Source: Clostridiales bacterium
GTDB lineage: Bacteria; Bacillota; Clostridia; Tissierellales; GPF-1
Length of the DNA stretch: 52,211 nucleotides
Assembly: GCA_013619125.1 (NCBI GenBank)
Contig: JABXKS010000054.1
Location: 1 to 52,211 of the forward strand
Reading direction: 5' to 3'
Below the pieces are notes generated by a model. The model was given only the letters and a program-made list of their open reading frames with translations. It ran no database searches and was not told where the DNA came from. Position numbers and translations under genes: made by a program. Positions 24,568 through 36,892 of the stretch are shown in pieces (the stretch's first letter is position 1; each line of letters begins with the position of its first letter).

Positions 24568-25585
24568 CCATGTTCTCTGCGTAACGGCGCAGCATCGAGA
24601 AATGTTGGATCAGGTATTGGAAATTTTTTCTCTGGAACCGACCTATGACTTGAACATTTTTTCACCGGGACAGAGTCTTTCGCAGATCACCTCTCGTGCT
24701 TTGACGGGATTAGAAACGGTGATTGAAAAAGAAAAGCCGGATGTTGTTTTGGTACAAGGGGATACGAGCACGGTCTTTGCCGGTGCCTTGGCCGCTTTTT
24801 ACCATAAGGTCAAGATCGGTCACGTGGAAGCAGGACTCAGAAGTCATGATATGTATTCGCCGTATCCCGAAGAAGCAAACCGAAAGCTAACCGGGGTGTT
24901 AACGGATTACCATTTTGCACCGACGGAAGTCAGTAGGGAAAATTTGCTGGCAGAGGGTACCGTGGATTCGAAAATTTTTGTGACAGGGAATACCGTTATT
25001 GATGCTTTGCTTTCTGTTATAGAAGAGGGATTTGTATTCGACAGTCCGCTGTTAAATGATATTGATTACGAAAATCGACAAGTGATTCTGATGACAGCGC
25101 ATCGCAGTGAGAATATTGGGGAACCGATGGATCGAATTTTTTCTGGGATCCGTCATGTAGTGGAAGCGCAACCGGAGACGGAAGTGATTTTTCCCATGCA
25201 TTTGAATCCCAAGGTGAGGGAGATTGCAACTCGGCATCTATCAGGCCACAATCGGATTCATTTGATTGAGCCCTTGGATTATTTGACGTTGGCCAATTTG
25301 CTAGCACGGGTACGAATGGTCGTGACTGATTCGGGTGGCATTCAGGAAGAGGCCCCTGCATTGGGGAAACCGGTCTTGGTTGTTCGGGAAGAAACGGAAC
25401 GGCCGGAAGGCATTGATGCGGGAACAGCAAAACTGATTGGAACCGATCGCGAATTGCTGATTCGGGAATTAACAACCTTGATTACAGAACCCGCTGCCTA
25501 TAAGGCGATGGCAAATGCAGTCAATCCTTATGGAGACGGGACGGCCGCAGAGCGGATTGTTGAAACCTTGCTAAAACAAGTTTGA
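24458..25585 (+). CDS. wecB: UDP-N-acetylglucosamine 2-epimerase (non-hydrolysing)
   Basis: Converts UDP-GlcNAc to UDP-ManNAc for wall polymers such as linkage units. 375 residues with the family opening VMTIFGTRPEAIKMAP, VQGDTSTVFAG, GHVEAGLRS and the late motif VVTDSGGIQEEAP. The ATG at 24458 is eight bases after AAAGGAG, and the next in-frame ATGs (24470, 24488) lack such a site; consequently wecB overlaps tagO by 110 bases. The adjacent tagO gene makes the acceptor lipid, so both act in the same pathway. Confidence 0.95.
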   Translation: MRPLMKPLKVMTIFGTRPEAIKMAPIVKALEAEPKIDHVLCVTAQHREMLDQVLEIFSLEPTYDLNIFSPGQSLSQITSRALTGLETVIEKEKPDVVLVQGDTSTVFAGALAAFYHKVKIGHVEAGLRSHDMYSPYPEEANRKLTGVLTDYHFAPTEVSRENLLAEGTVDSKIFVTGNTVIDALLSVIEEGFVFDSPLLNDIDYENRQVILMTAHRSENIGEPMDRIFSGIRHVVEAQPETEVIFPMHLNPKVREIATRHLSGHNRIHLIEPLDYLTLANLLARVRMVVTDSGGIQEEAPALGKPVLVVREETERPEGIDAGTAKLIGTDRELLIRELTTLITEPAAYKAMANAVNPYGDGTAAERIVETLLKQV

Positions 25586-25640
25586 GCCCGTTTGTCCTGC
25601 AATTTTTAAGGTATAAATAAACCCTATGGATCAATATGAT

Positions 25641-25690
25641 GCACCCTAGATGATGGACAGAAAAGCCAACAGATAGCGGTGCGTTTTTTT
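25641..25690 (+). terminator. Probable terminator downstream of wecB
   Basis: GCACC (25641-25645) pairs with GGTGC (25678-25682), extended by CTA/TAG with one bulge, around a 26-base loop, followed by eight Ts (25684-25691). The long loop is unusual and could hide a small regulatory fold. Confidence 0.55.
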
Positions 25691-25731
25691 TGAAGGAAAG
25701 TCACGAAAATGTATACTAGAAAAAGAAATAA

Positions 25732-25792
25732 TTGACAGAGGAAAAGTTGGATGATAGTCTGGATAGCAGATAAAGTATTTTGTATACAAAAT
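25732..25792 (+). promoter_or_regulatory. Promoter with 16-bp perfect palindrome
   Basis: A perfect -35 TTGACA (25732-25737) is followed after 17 bases by TAGTCT (25755-25760), which keeps the most conserved -10 positions. Just downstream of the expected start is the perfect palindrome ATTTTGTATACAAAAT (25777-25792), a likely repressor site. Confidence 0.6.
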
Positions 25793-25879
25793 CCTATTGG
25801 TGCGAGGAAATCGTTCGCTTCGCAGTGATCGAGATCTGATTTTCAGGCATTCTTAACCAGGAAAGAGGAGCGAAAATTG

Positions 25880-26083
25880 ATGAAAGTCTTCAATCTGGAG
25901 AAAGGGAAGTTGAAAATTTTAGCGAAAATTAATCATCCGCGAAAATGGGTTGAAAAACAGGAAAATATTTCATTTGACAAGGACTGGATGAATCGCATAC
26001 ACTATGAAGAAAGAAGCGTTATTAATTTAACAAATCATATGAATTCTCTTGGAGACAATGGAGTAGATAGAGTAGACATGTAG
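25880..26083 (+). CDS. Small hypothetical protein (67 aa) with own promoter and terminator
   Basis: A 67-residue open frame that looks expressed rather than accidental: AGAGGAG ends nine bases before the ATG at 25880, a promoter with a palindromic operator lies upstream, and the stop codon lies inside a clean intrinsic terminator. The product is basic in its first half (KVFNLEKGKLKILAKINHPR) and mixed afterwards, with no signal peptide, no membrane helix and no motif known to me. It lies alone between wecB and the atp operon. It could be a small regulatory protein or a leader; function unknown. Confidence 0.55.
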   Translation: MKVFNLEKGKLKILAKINHPRKWVEKQENISFDKDWMNRIHYEERSVINLTNHMNSLGDNGVDRVDM

Positions 26084-26103
26084 GGGATACATGTCTACTT
26101 TTT
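26072..26103 (+). terminator. Terminator of the 67-aa gene
   Basis: GTAGACATGT (26072-26081), AGGGGAT loop, ACATGTCTAC (26089-26098), then TTTTT. The gene's stop codon TAG is at 26081-26083. Confidence 0.9.
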
Positions 26104-26312
26104 GCATCTGTAGACTTTACAAAAATTTTAACAAATGCAAACGTTTGTCAAATGATATCGAGAGTAAAACGTCGAAATCCAGAGCGTTACGGCGTTTTAG
26201 CGGGAAATTCTTTATAGAGATGCTGAAACGTGATAAAATACTTATTGTTGCAAAATTTTGTATTTTATTCTTGTATGATTCCGTCATATAATGAAGAGAT
26301 GGGGGACTGAGT
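26104..26312 (+). promoter_or_regulatory. Leader/promoter region of the atp operon
   Basis: Contains a perfect TATAAT (26287-26292) close to the first gene without a convincing -35, a CAAACGTTTG palindrome (26138-26147), and one copy of ATTTTGTAT (26255-26263), the same half-site found in the palindromes at 25777 and near 38338. The exact promoter is uncertain. Confidence 0.4.
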
Positions 26313-26594
26313 ATGAAGCGAAAAGAAAAAGTCTCGATCATGAAAAATGTCGCATTGATCACACAGATCGGAGTGACGATTATTTCGACGATTCTGATCG
26401 CTCTTTTGATTGGTAAAAAGCTCGATGAATGGTTGGGTACCGGCGTGATTTTCACCTTGATTTTTATACTTTTAGGCATTTCTTCCAGCTTTATGACCAT
26501 TTTAAGACTCGGTGCCAAAGAAAAGAATAGACCCATTGAAGACTGGGGAGAGGAGGACGAGGATGAAGATGAAGACGATCACCCCGATTTCTGA
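26313..26594 (+). CDS. AtpZ/AtpI-family membrane protein
   Basis: First gene of the atp operon, 93 residues with two membrane helices (about 14-34 and 42-64) separated by a short basic-acidic turn (GKKLDEWLG). This is the AtpZ pattern; AtpI/AtpZ proteins assist c-ring assembly and may carry Mg2+ or Ca2+. The C-terminus is strikingly acidic (EEDEDEDEDDHPDF), encoded by the purine-rich DNA that also provides the AGGAGG site and start of the next gene, with which it overlaps by 32 bases. Start ATG 26313 follows a G-rich site (GGGGGA). Confidence 0.8.
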   Translation: MKRKEKVSIMKNVALITQIGVTIISTILIALLIGKKLDEWLGTGVIFTLIFILLGISSSFMTILRLGAKEKNRPIEDWGEEDEDEDEDDHPDF

Positions 26595-26979
26595 AGATCC
26601 CGTCAAACGAATCACCAGTCGAGGACTCGTGGTTGCGGGCGTGATCAGCGTAATTCTCAGTATAGCCTTGGCTGATCCGACTCCGATTGTAAAAGGATTT
26701 TTAATTGGTGCGATCATCAATCTCTTGAATTTTCGATTGATGACGTTAAGCTTGATTCGAACAGCAACAATGCCGCAAAACCGGATTCAGGGATATGCCA
26801 TGGGGCAATACATGATTCGGTATACCATTTACGGCATTGTCTTATATTTTGCGTTTCGTTCGTCTTCGACGAATGGAATTGCAACTGCCTGTGGTTATTT
26901 TCTAGTGAAAAGCATGATCCTTGTAGACGTATTGATTCAAAGTTTGCAGGGGAAAACCAAGAAGAAAGGAGGGAGATAA
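26563..26979 (+). CDS. atpI: ATP synthase subunit I (AtpI)
   Basis: A 138-residue membrane protein with about four hydrophobic helices and a basic C-terminus (QGKTKKKGGR), the pattern of ATP synthase I, a c-ring assembly factor. ATG 26563 follows AGGAGG (26551-26556) by six bases; a longer frame upstream is the overlap with atpZ. The motif PTPIVKGFLIGAIINLLNF in the second helix region is like those of Clostridial AtpI. The stop is immediately followed by the GTG start of atpB. Confidence 0.82.
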   Translation: MKMKTITPISEDPVKRITSRGLVVAGVISVILSIALADPTPIVKGFLIGAIINLLNFRLMTLSLIRTATMPQNRIQGYAMGQYMIRYTIYGIVLYFAFRSSSTNGIATACGYFLVKSMILVDVLIQSLQGKTKKKGGR

Positions 26980-27663
26980 GTGGAAGAAACAGGTAAGATG
27001 GGGTTGCAATTTGCCCTCGGAAACCAGCAAGTTTTTATTCATGACACCCTTGTCAACAGTGTCATCATTGTTTTGGTTTTAAGTATTTTCTTTATGATCA
27101 TGAGCCGGAAGATTAAGGCTGCCGACCCGACAAAACCACCGAAAGGCGTGGTGCACATCTTGGAGATTATCGTAACGGGAATCAACTCCTATGTCGCATC
27201 TACCATGGGGAAAAAGGGAAAAGGATTTGAACCCTATATCGGTACGTTGGCGATCTACCTGGCGATAGCGAACCTTTTGGGATTGGTTGGCTTTACACCG
27301 CCGACATCGGACTACAATGTCACCTTGGCTTTGGCGATTATGACATTCTTCTTAACACAGTTTTTCGGATTTAAAACACAGAAATTGGGCTATTTCAAAA
27401 GTTTTACAGAGCCCTACGCGTTTCTTTTACCGATCAATCTGCTCGGTGAATTCGCGAACCCGGTTTCATTGTCATTTCGTCTATTCGGAAATATCGTATC
27501 AGGCGCGTTGATTATGGGATTGCTCTATGGAGCATTGGGTTGGTTCACACCAATACTTGCACCAGCCCTGCATGCGTATTTTGATATCTTTGCAGGATTG
27601 ATCCAAACCTTTATCTTTACAATTCTTACCATGATCTTTATTTCTGGAGCCATGGAAGATTAG
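26980..27663 (+). CDS. atpB: F0F1 ATP synthase subunit a
   Basis: Stator channel subunit, 227 residues, starting at GTG after AAAGGAGGGAG. Five to six membrane helices. The essential Arg lies in the helix FANPVSLSFRLFGNIVSGAL (about residues 161-180), and the last helix region has FAGLIQTFIFTILTMIF with the conserved Gln. It forms the ion half-channels with subunit c; the c subunit suggests that the ion is Na+. Confidence 0.97.
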   Translation: MEETGKMGLQFALGNQQVFIHDTLVNSVIIVLVLSIFFMIMSRKIKAADPTKPPKGVVHILEIIVTGINSYVASTMGKKGKGFEPYIGTLAIYLAIANLLGLVGFTPPTSDYNVTLALAIMTFFLTQFFGFKTQKLGYFKSFTEPYAFLLPINLLGEFANPVSLSFRLFGNIVSGALIMGLLYGALGWFTPILAPALHAYFDIFAGLIQTFIFTILTMIFISGAMED

Positions 27664-27694
27664 GCACAAAAAAACATTGATTAATCATGTATAG

Positions 27695-27967
<273 letters not shown>

Positions 27968-28006
27968 AGTGACGCGAAGTAACCGTAGAAAAGGAGGGCA
28001 AGTAGC

Positions 28007-28500
28007 ATGACCATTAATTTATTGCCCGATCTTCATAATTTTGCCTTGCAGATTGTTTCAACTATTATTCTTTTTCTGGTTATTAAAAAGTACTTATGGG
28101 CTCCAATGACGGAGTTCTTGGCGAAGCGTCAAGCGGCGATCGCAAAGGAAATTTCTGAGGCGGAAAAGATGAATGTGGCAGCGAACGAATTGAAATCGGA
28201 GTATGAGAGCCATATTTCGGAATCAAAGGATGAGGGCCGACAGATTATTGATCAAGCGAGAAAACGTGGCGAAGAAATGTCGGATCGTTTGGTGAATGAA
28301 GCGAAACAAGAAGCAAGAGATTTGATTCAACGGGCACAAAAAGAAATTGTTTTGGAAAAAGCACAATCTCGAGATGAAATAAAACAAGCGATCGTGGATG
28401 TGGCGGTGCTTGCAGCTGCAAAGGTTGTTGAGCGAGATCTATCGGATGCGGATCACGCGGCCATGATCGAACAATTTATTGATGAAGTAGGCGAATCAAC

Positions 28501-28513
<13 letters not shown>
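28007..28513 (+). CDS. atpF: F0F1 ATP synthase subunit b
   Basis: Peripheral stalk subunit, 168 residues: one N-terminal membrane helix (LQIVSTIILFLVIKKYLWAP) then a long charged coiled-coil (EKMNVAANELKSEYESHISE and on). AAGGAGG lies upstream of the ATG. It overlaps atpH by 13 bases. Single copy, so a homodimeric stalk. Confidence 0.96.
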
Positions 28514-30586
<2,073 letters not shown>

Positions 30587-30613
30587 AAAATCCGAAAGAA
30601 AGGAGGGGATGGA

Positions 30614-31474
30614 ATGGCAGCGAATACAAGGGACATTAAAAGTAGGATCAAATCGGTCAACTCGACGATGAAGATCACCAAGGCGATGGAGTTGGTTGCA
30701 TCTGCGAAGTTGAGAAAATCACGTTCGCAATTGGAACGAACCCGCCCGTATTCCCTTGCGGTTATTGAAAGCATTCAAGAAATCCTCGCGAGTTCCGGCA
30801 AAATCAAGCATCCGTTTCTCGATGCGAGAGAGGTGAAAAAACGCCTTTTTATCGTATTGGCAGCGGATCGCGGATTATGCGGAGGCTACAACACCAATAT
30901 CAATAAGTTGGTGGAGTCTCAAGTCACGGATCCCTCTTCGGTGAAACTATTGATCGTTGGCAATAAAGCAAGAAATTATTTCACGCGCAGGAATTATGAT
31001 ATTGTTGATTCCTTCAGTGGAATTTCGGAGGCGCCGATTTTTTCGGATGCCAAACACATTGGCGAAGTGGCCTTGGATTTATTCAAACGGGGCGAAGTTG
31101 ACGAAGTAAATGTGGTGTACACCCATTTCAAATCAACCATTTCCTATGATCCGAAAGTCTTGAAATTATTGCCGGCGGAAAGTCTGAAAGAGGATGCGCA
31201 AAAAGACAAGAGACAAGCGTTGATTGAATATGAACCATCACCAGAAGTCGTGTTGGGCTATCTTGTGCCAAAGTATGTGTTTGGCGCGATTTATGGGGCT
31301 TTGATTGAATCCTCTGCCAGCGAGCAAGGAGCCAGACGGGTGGCGATGGAGAGTGCGACGGATAACGCGAAAGATATTATCAAAGATCTGGATCTTTTGA
31401 AAAATAGGGCGCGGCAGGCGGCGATCACCCAGGAAATCTCTGAGATTGTTAGCGGCGCGAACGCATTGAAATAA
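30614..31474 (+). CDS. atpG: F0F1 ATP synthase subunit gamma
   Basis: Central rotating shaft, 286 residues. N-terminal KSRIKSVNSTMKITKAMELV and C-terminal helix LNKARQAAITQEI-like sequence (LLKNRARQAAITQEISEIVS) form the coiled coil; DRGLCGGYNTNINK is conserved. AAAGGAGG lies eight to nine bases before the ATG. Confidence 0.98.
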   Translation: MAANTRDIKSRIKSVNSTMKITKAMELVASAKLRKSRSQLERTRPYSLAVIESIQEILASSGKIKHPFLDAREVKKRLFIVLAADRGLCGGYNTNINKLVESQVTDPSSVKLLIVGNKARNYFTRRNYDIVDSFSGISEAPIFSDAKHIGEVALDLFKRGEVDEVNVVYTHFKSTISYDPKVLKLLPAESLKEDAQKDKRQALIEYEPSPEVVLGYLVPKYVFGAIYGALIESSASEQGARRVAMESATDNAKDIIKDLDLLKNRARQAAITQEISEIVSGANALK

Positions 31475-31482
31475 AGGAGTGA

Positions 31483-32889
<1,407 letters not shown>

Positions 32890-32901
32890 GGGAGGAACCG
32901 G

Positions 32902-33306
32902 ATGTCAACATTCCGACTCGACGTGGTAACACCCAATCGCCATTTTTTCTCAGAAGAAGTGGAAATGGTCATTATTCGGGGAACCGAAGGAGATCTTGGG
33001 ATCTTAAAAGGTCATTATCCGATGGTGACGCAATTGGGGATTGCCCGATTGAAAATCAAACAGGCAGGCGAGTGGAGGGAAGCGGCCATTTCTTCCGGCT
33101 ATGCCGAGGTGAAAGAAAATTATACGATGATTGTAACGGATTCTGCCGAGTGGCCAGACGAGATCGATATCGATCGCGCCGAAGCGGCTATGCAGCGTGC
33201 GAAGGATCGAATGAAGCATGGACCGACAGATCTGGATCTGGTTCGTGCCGAAGCGGCCTTGCGTCGAGCCATTACAAGAATTGATGTAGCAAAGCGAGAT
33301 CACTAG
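32902..33306 (+). CDS. atpC: F0F1 ATP synthase subunit epsilon
   Basis: Regulatory epsilon subunit, 134 residues: N-terminal beta-sandwich (FRLDVVTPNRHFFSEEVEMV, GTEGDLGILKGHYPMVTQL) and C-terminal helical hairpin (DRAEAAMQRAKDRM, RAEAALRRAITRI). GGGGAGG lies upstream. Last gene of the atp operon, directly followed by a terminator. Confidence 0.96.
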   Translation: MSTFRLDVVTPNRHFFSEEVEMVIIRGTEGDLGILKGHYPMVTQLGIARLKIKQAGEWREAAISSGYAEVKENYTMIVTDSAEWPDEIDIDRAEAAMQRAKDRMKHGPTDLDLVRAEAALRRAITRIDVAKRDH

Positions 33307-33328
33307 CCTTCGGGGCTAGTGGTTTTTT
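33301..33328 (+). terminator. Terminator of the atp operon
   Basis: CACTAGCC (33301-33308), TTCGG loop, GGCTAGTG (33314-33321), TTTTTT (33323-33328). It overlaps the atpC stop codon. Confidence 0.93.
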
Positions 33329-33497
33329 CTTTTTAAGGCTTTGCATTCTTTCCATTCGAAGATCTTTACGGTAAGGTTGTTGCCCGGTTTCTTCTATTCC
33401 CGGGAAACTGGTATCCTAGTTCTTCCAAATCAGCCATAATGATGCAAGATTCGGTATTAATTTTCTGTGAATCTTGTGGAATTTAAACATTTCCGAT

Positions 33498-33525
33498 TTG
33501 GAAAGAAAACACGGTGTGGTATACT
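33498..33525 (+). promoter_or_regulatory. Promoter of mbl
   Basis: TTGGAA (33498-33503), 16 bases, TATACT (33520-33525). The 33329-33497 stretch before it shows no gene. Confidence 0.6.
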
Positions 33526-33572
33526 TAATAGGAATGTAAATCGAGAATATTCGGAAAGAGCAGGGGGCAAAA

Positions 33573-34595
33573 ATGGGATTTTTTAGAGAAAATATTGGAA
33601 TTGATTTGGGGACCACCTCCATCCTTGTTTATGTGGAAAAAAAGGGAATTGTATTAAGTGAACCTTCAGTTGTTGCGTTGGATCGCAACACCAACAAGAT
33701 CCTAGCGGTTGGCGAGGAAGCGCGTCAAATGCTAGGTCGTACACCGGGTAATATCGTTGCGATTAAACCGTTGAAAGACGGTGTGATTTCCGATTATGAA
33801 GTGACAGAAAAAATGCTGAAATATTTCATTAAAAAAGCAATCGGGACTTCTCTGTTCAAACCGAAGATCATTGTCTGCGTGCCAAGTGGTGTAACAGAAG
33901 TGGAAAAACGAGCCGTTGTTTCTGCATCGAACCAGGCAGGCGCGTCGAAAACCTACCTGATTGAGGAACCGGTGGCGGCTGCCATTGGTGCCGGATTGGA
34001 TATCACGCAACCAGACGGTCATCTGATTATTGACATGGGCGGCGGTACCACGGATATTGCTGTGATTTCTTTGGGCGGAATCGTTGTGAGCCGTTCCATC
34101 AAGGTAGCGGGCAATAAATTTGACGAAGCGATTATGCGATATATGCGTAAGAAGCACAATATGATGATCGGGGAAAGAACGGCGGAAGATTTGAAGATCA
34201 ACATTGGTTCCGCTTATCCTTTGGATCAAGAGAAATATATGGATGCGCGAGGTCGAAATCTCGTTTCCGGCTTGCCGAAAACGATCAAGGTTTCTTCTTC
34301 AGAAATTCGCGAAGCCATTGAAGAGCCGGTTGCACAGATCGCCGATGCTGTGCATTCCGTATTGGAGAAAACGCCACCAGAACTGGCCGCGGATATCGCG
34401 GACAAAGGGATTATCATGGCTGGCGGTGCTTCGATGTTGGGCGGCTTGGATAAGTTGTTGCAAAAGCGAACGGGAATTCCAGTTTATGTTGCCGAGGATG
34501 CCATCTCTTGCGTCGCGGTTGGTACGGGAAAAGCCTTGGAACATTTTGACGTGTTGGCGAGTAGCGTATTGAAAAAGGATACGATGTATTATTAA
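33573..34595 (+). CDS. mbl: MreB/Mbl-family cell-shape actin
   Basis: Actin-like filament protein directing lateral wall synthesis, 340 residues. Phosphate-1 motif IGIDLGTTSILVYV at the start, phosphate-2 LIIDMGGGTTDIAVISLGG, adenosine motif IIMAGGASMLGGLDKLL. The opening (GFFRENIGIDLGT, EKKGIVLSEPSVVALD, NIVAIKPLKDGVISDYEVTE) resembles Mbl/MreBH more than MreB, and no mreC or mreD follows, supporting an Mbl-type paralogue. Position after the atp operon is frequent in Clostridia. Confidence 0.9.
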   Translation: MGFFRENIGIDLGTTSILVYVEKKGIVLSEPSVVALDRNTNKILAVGEEARQMLGRTPGNIVAIKPLKDGVISDYEVTEKMLKYFIKKAIGTSLFKPKIIVCVPSGVTEVEKRAVVSASNQAGASKTYLIEEPVAAAIGAGLDITQPDGHLIIDMGGGTTDIAVISLGGIVVSRSIKVAGNKFDEAIMRYMRKKHNMMIGERTAEDLKINIGSAYPLDQEKYMDARGRNLVSGLPKTIKVSSSEIREAIEEPVAQIADAVHSVLEKTPPELAADIADKGIIMAGGASMLGGLDKLLQKRTGIPVYVAEDAISCVAVGTGKALEHFDVLASSVLKKDTMYY

Positions 34596-34608
34596 GAGTT
34601 ATCAAATG

Positions 34609-34640
34609 AGTCAGCTCAATCGAGAGCTGGCTTTAATTTT
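34609..34640 (+). terminator. Terminator after mbl
   Basis: AGTCAGCTC (34609-34617), six-base loop, GAGCTGGCT (34624-34632) with one G-T pair, then TTAATTTT. Confidence 0.65.
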
Positions 34641-34661
34641 GCTTAAAAAATTGGGAAATTA

Positions 34662-34690
34662 TAGACGATTCCGGCTTCCTCTAGTACAAT
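34662..34690 (+). promoter_or_regulatory. Possible promoter of the GGDEF/HD-GYP gene
   Basis: TAGACG (34662-34667), 17 bases, TACAAT (34685-34690). Confidence 0.5.
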
Positions 34691-34722
34691 AAGGATATTA
34701 GGCAATAGGGAGATGACAAGAG

Positions 34723-36867
34723 ATGCGGGCGAATCAAATCATAATACCGGAAAAGCTGGAGCAAGTCTTTCAGCAGGTGAAAGATCCCCTGTTTTTGGTG
34801 AATGAAACCGGACGCTGTATTTATGGCAATGAGACGGTTTTAGACTTTTTGGGGTATACCAAGTCTGAATTTGAAGACCTTTCGGTTTGGGAGATCAGCG
34901 CAATGTTTCAAAAGGAAGATTGGCGGGGACGGTGGAAAAGGATCCATGAAATCGGATCTGGGGAGATGTCGGCCGTACATCGTAAAAAGAACGGGGAACT
35001 GGTGGATGTTGTGGTCACTGCGACTGCTTTGCAGGAGGGTGAACAGCAATTGCTTTATATTTTGGCGCGAGAAGTAAGCGAGCTTAAGGCGGTTTTGGGA
35101 TGTGGGGAAAACACGGTCAATCCAAATTACAATGTTTTTAAGCACTTGGACGAAGGAGTTGCCTTGCATCAGATCATTTTAAATGAAAAGGGATGTCCCG
35201 TGGATTACCGTTTTTTAGAAGTTAATCAGGCTTTTTGCACCCTTTTGGGATTTGACCGGGAAGAAGTCATAGGAAAAAGAATCAAAGAACTTTTGCCGGA
35301 GACACCGGATACTTTAATTCAAAAATATGGCGAGGTCGTACTGAAGAAAAAGGCCTTGAACTTTCATCATTATGGACAAGATTTGGATAAGCATTGGAAG
35401 ATTCATGCCTATTCTCCGGCTGCCATGCAGTTTATTACGATTTTCTCGGAGATTACGGACCTGATTCATAAGCAGAGAGAATTAGAGTTGGAACGGGAAC
35501 GACTTCAAATGGCGATTGATACCGCGGATCTTGCGTTTTTGGATATTGAGGTGGTAAAAAACTGCGTTCATGCGCAAGGAAGAATCTTTGATGGTTACAC
35601 CATTGATACCGTTACGGACCTCGATTTGTTCTTTAGCCGGGTCCATCCTTCGGATCAATTGTATATAAAAGAGCATCGAATGGAATTGCTGGAGGGGAAA
35701 CGTCCATCGTTTACCATTGAATTTCGGTTCAAACATGGCAAAAAGACAAAATGGATCGAATTGAGTTTGAAAGCGGTCGCCTATCAACCGGATGGACGAG
35801 TAAAAAGAATGATCGGCGTCATTAAAGATATCGATGAAAAGAAACGAGAGAGGCAACGCTTTGAATTTTTAGCCAATCACGACATTTTGACCGATACGTA
35901 TAACCGTAACGCATTTGAGCGCTACATTCGAAGAATGCTTCCGGCGGAGCAGTATCCCGTTGGCATGCTACTATTTGATGTAGATGGCTTGAAACTGCTG
36001 AATGATGGGTTTGGTCATGGAGAGGGCGATCTGCTGTTGACCGGATTTGCAGCAACTTTGAAAGCCGAGTTTGAATCGCCGACTCGAATCTTTCGAATTG
36101 GCGGGGATGAATTTGCGGTCATCATACCCAAGGTGAAAAAAGATGAAATTCCTTTGCGGCAGCAGCAGATTAGAGAAATGGTGGAAGCTTTAGATCTCCC
36201 CATTCGAGCGAGTATTTCCAGTGGATTTGGGTGCATTAACTCCAATGAAGAACTTTTGGAAGATGCGTTTCGGGAAGCGGAGGATCGGATGTACCGCAAC
36301 AAATTATGGGAAAAGCGTAAGGAACGCAGCAGCATGTCGGAAACGCTGATCAAATCCTTGCAGTCGCGCACCCATGAAGATTATGAGCATTTTACACGAA
36401 TCGAAGAAATGGCGATGAAAATGGCAGAGGCTTTGTCTTTGGATGACCATGCAAAAATGGTTTTGAGAAAATTGGCCTATGCTCATGATATTGGGAAACT
36501 TGCGACCCCACATGAGATTTTGTACAAGTCGGATGACTTATCCACAGAGGAGTGGGAAGTCATGCGGAAACACTCCGAGGTCGGGTATCGGATTGCGTTG
36601 GGACTCAATGATCTCGCGTTGGCAGCCAGTGATATTTTACTTCACCATGAACACTGGGATGGAAGTGGGTATCCCCATGGCATAAAAGGGGAGGATATCC
36701 CTATTACTGCTCGGGTGATTGGAATTTTGGATGCCTATGACGCGATGACCCATGATCGATCGTATCGGAAACGACTAAGCCAAGAGGAAGCCAAAACAAC
36801 CTTGGTGCGCGAAGCGGGTACGAAATTTGATCCAGAACTCGTAGAAATATTTATCAAGCTTTTATAA
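34723..36867 (+). CDS. PAS-GGDEF-HD-GYP cyclic-di-GMP turnover protein
   Basis: Soluble 714-residue protein for cyclic-di-GMP signalling. Domains: PAS 1 (about 10-125), PAS 2 (about 140-250, with VNQAFCTLLGFDREEVIGKR), PAS 3 (about 260-370), GGDEF cyclase (about 380-535; HDILTDTYNRNAF, FDVDGLKLLND, and an intact RIGGDEFAVI near 458-467) and HD-GYP phosphodiesterase (about 550-714; HDIGKLATP near 588, HHEHWDGSGYP near 641). Both catalytic motifs look functional, so it may switch direction with PAS-bound signals. No membrane segment. GGGAGATGACAAGAG precedes the ATG. With the HD-GYP sensor at 10694 the window holds two c-di-GMP enzymes. Confidence 0.93.
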   Translation: MRANQIIIPEKLEQVFQQVKDPLFLVNETGRCIYGNETVLDFLGYTKSEFEDLSVWEISAMFQKEDWRGRWKRIHEIGSGEMSAVHRKKNGELVDVVVTATALQEGEQQLLYILAREVSELKAVLGCGENTVNPNYNVFKHLDEGVALHQIILNEKGCPVDYRFLEVNQAFCTLLGFDREEVIGKRIKELLPETPDTLIQKYGEVVLKKKALNFHHYGQDLDKHWKIHAYSPAAMQFITIFSEITDLIHKQRELELERERLQMAIDTADLAFLDIEVVKNCVHAQGRIFDGYTIDTVTDLDLFFSRVHPSDQLYIKEHRMELLEGKRPSFTIEFRFKHGKKTKWIELSLKAVAYQPDGRVKRMIGVIKDIDEKKRERQRFEFLANHDILTDTYNRNAFERYIRRMLPAEQYPVGMLLFDVDGLKLLNDGFGHGEGDLLLTGFAATLKAEFESPTRIFRIGGDEFAVIIPKVKKDEIPLRQQQIREMVEALDLPIRASISSGFGCINSNEELLEDAFREAEDRMYRNKLWEKRKERSSMSETLIKSLQSRTHEDYEHFTRIEEMAMKMAEALSLDDHAKMVLRKLAYAHDIGKLATPHEILYKSDDLSTEEWEVMRKHSEVGYRIALGLNDLALAASDILLHHEHWDGSGYPHGIKGEDIPITARVIGILDAYDAMTHDRSYRKRLSQEEAKTTLVREAGTKFDPELVEIFIKLL

Positions 36868-36892
36868 ACAGGGATTTATTCCCTGTTTTTTT
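36866..36892 (+). terminator. Terminator after the GGDEF/HD-GYP gene
   Basis: AAACAGGGA (36866-36874), TTTAT loop, TCCCTGTTT (36880-36888), T-run to 36892. Confidence 0.92.

Noticed and set aside
25641-25691. Fluoride-type riboswitch or other named RNA after wecB
   Set aside because: A GATGG-like stretch exists but the pseudoknot partners do not; the fold is better explained as a long-loop terminator.
26131-26150. CcpA cre-like site (TGCAAACGTTTGTCA)
   Set aside because: The left half fits but the right half is one base out of register and fails at several positions; a chance palindrome is as likely.
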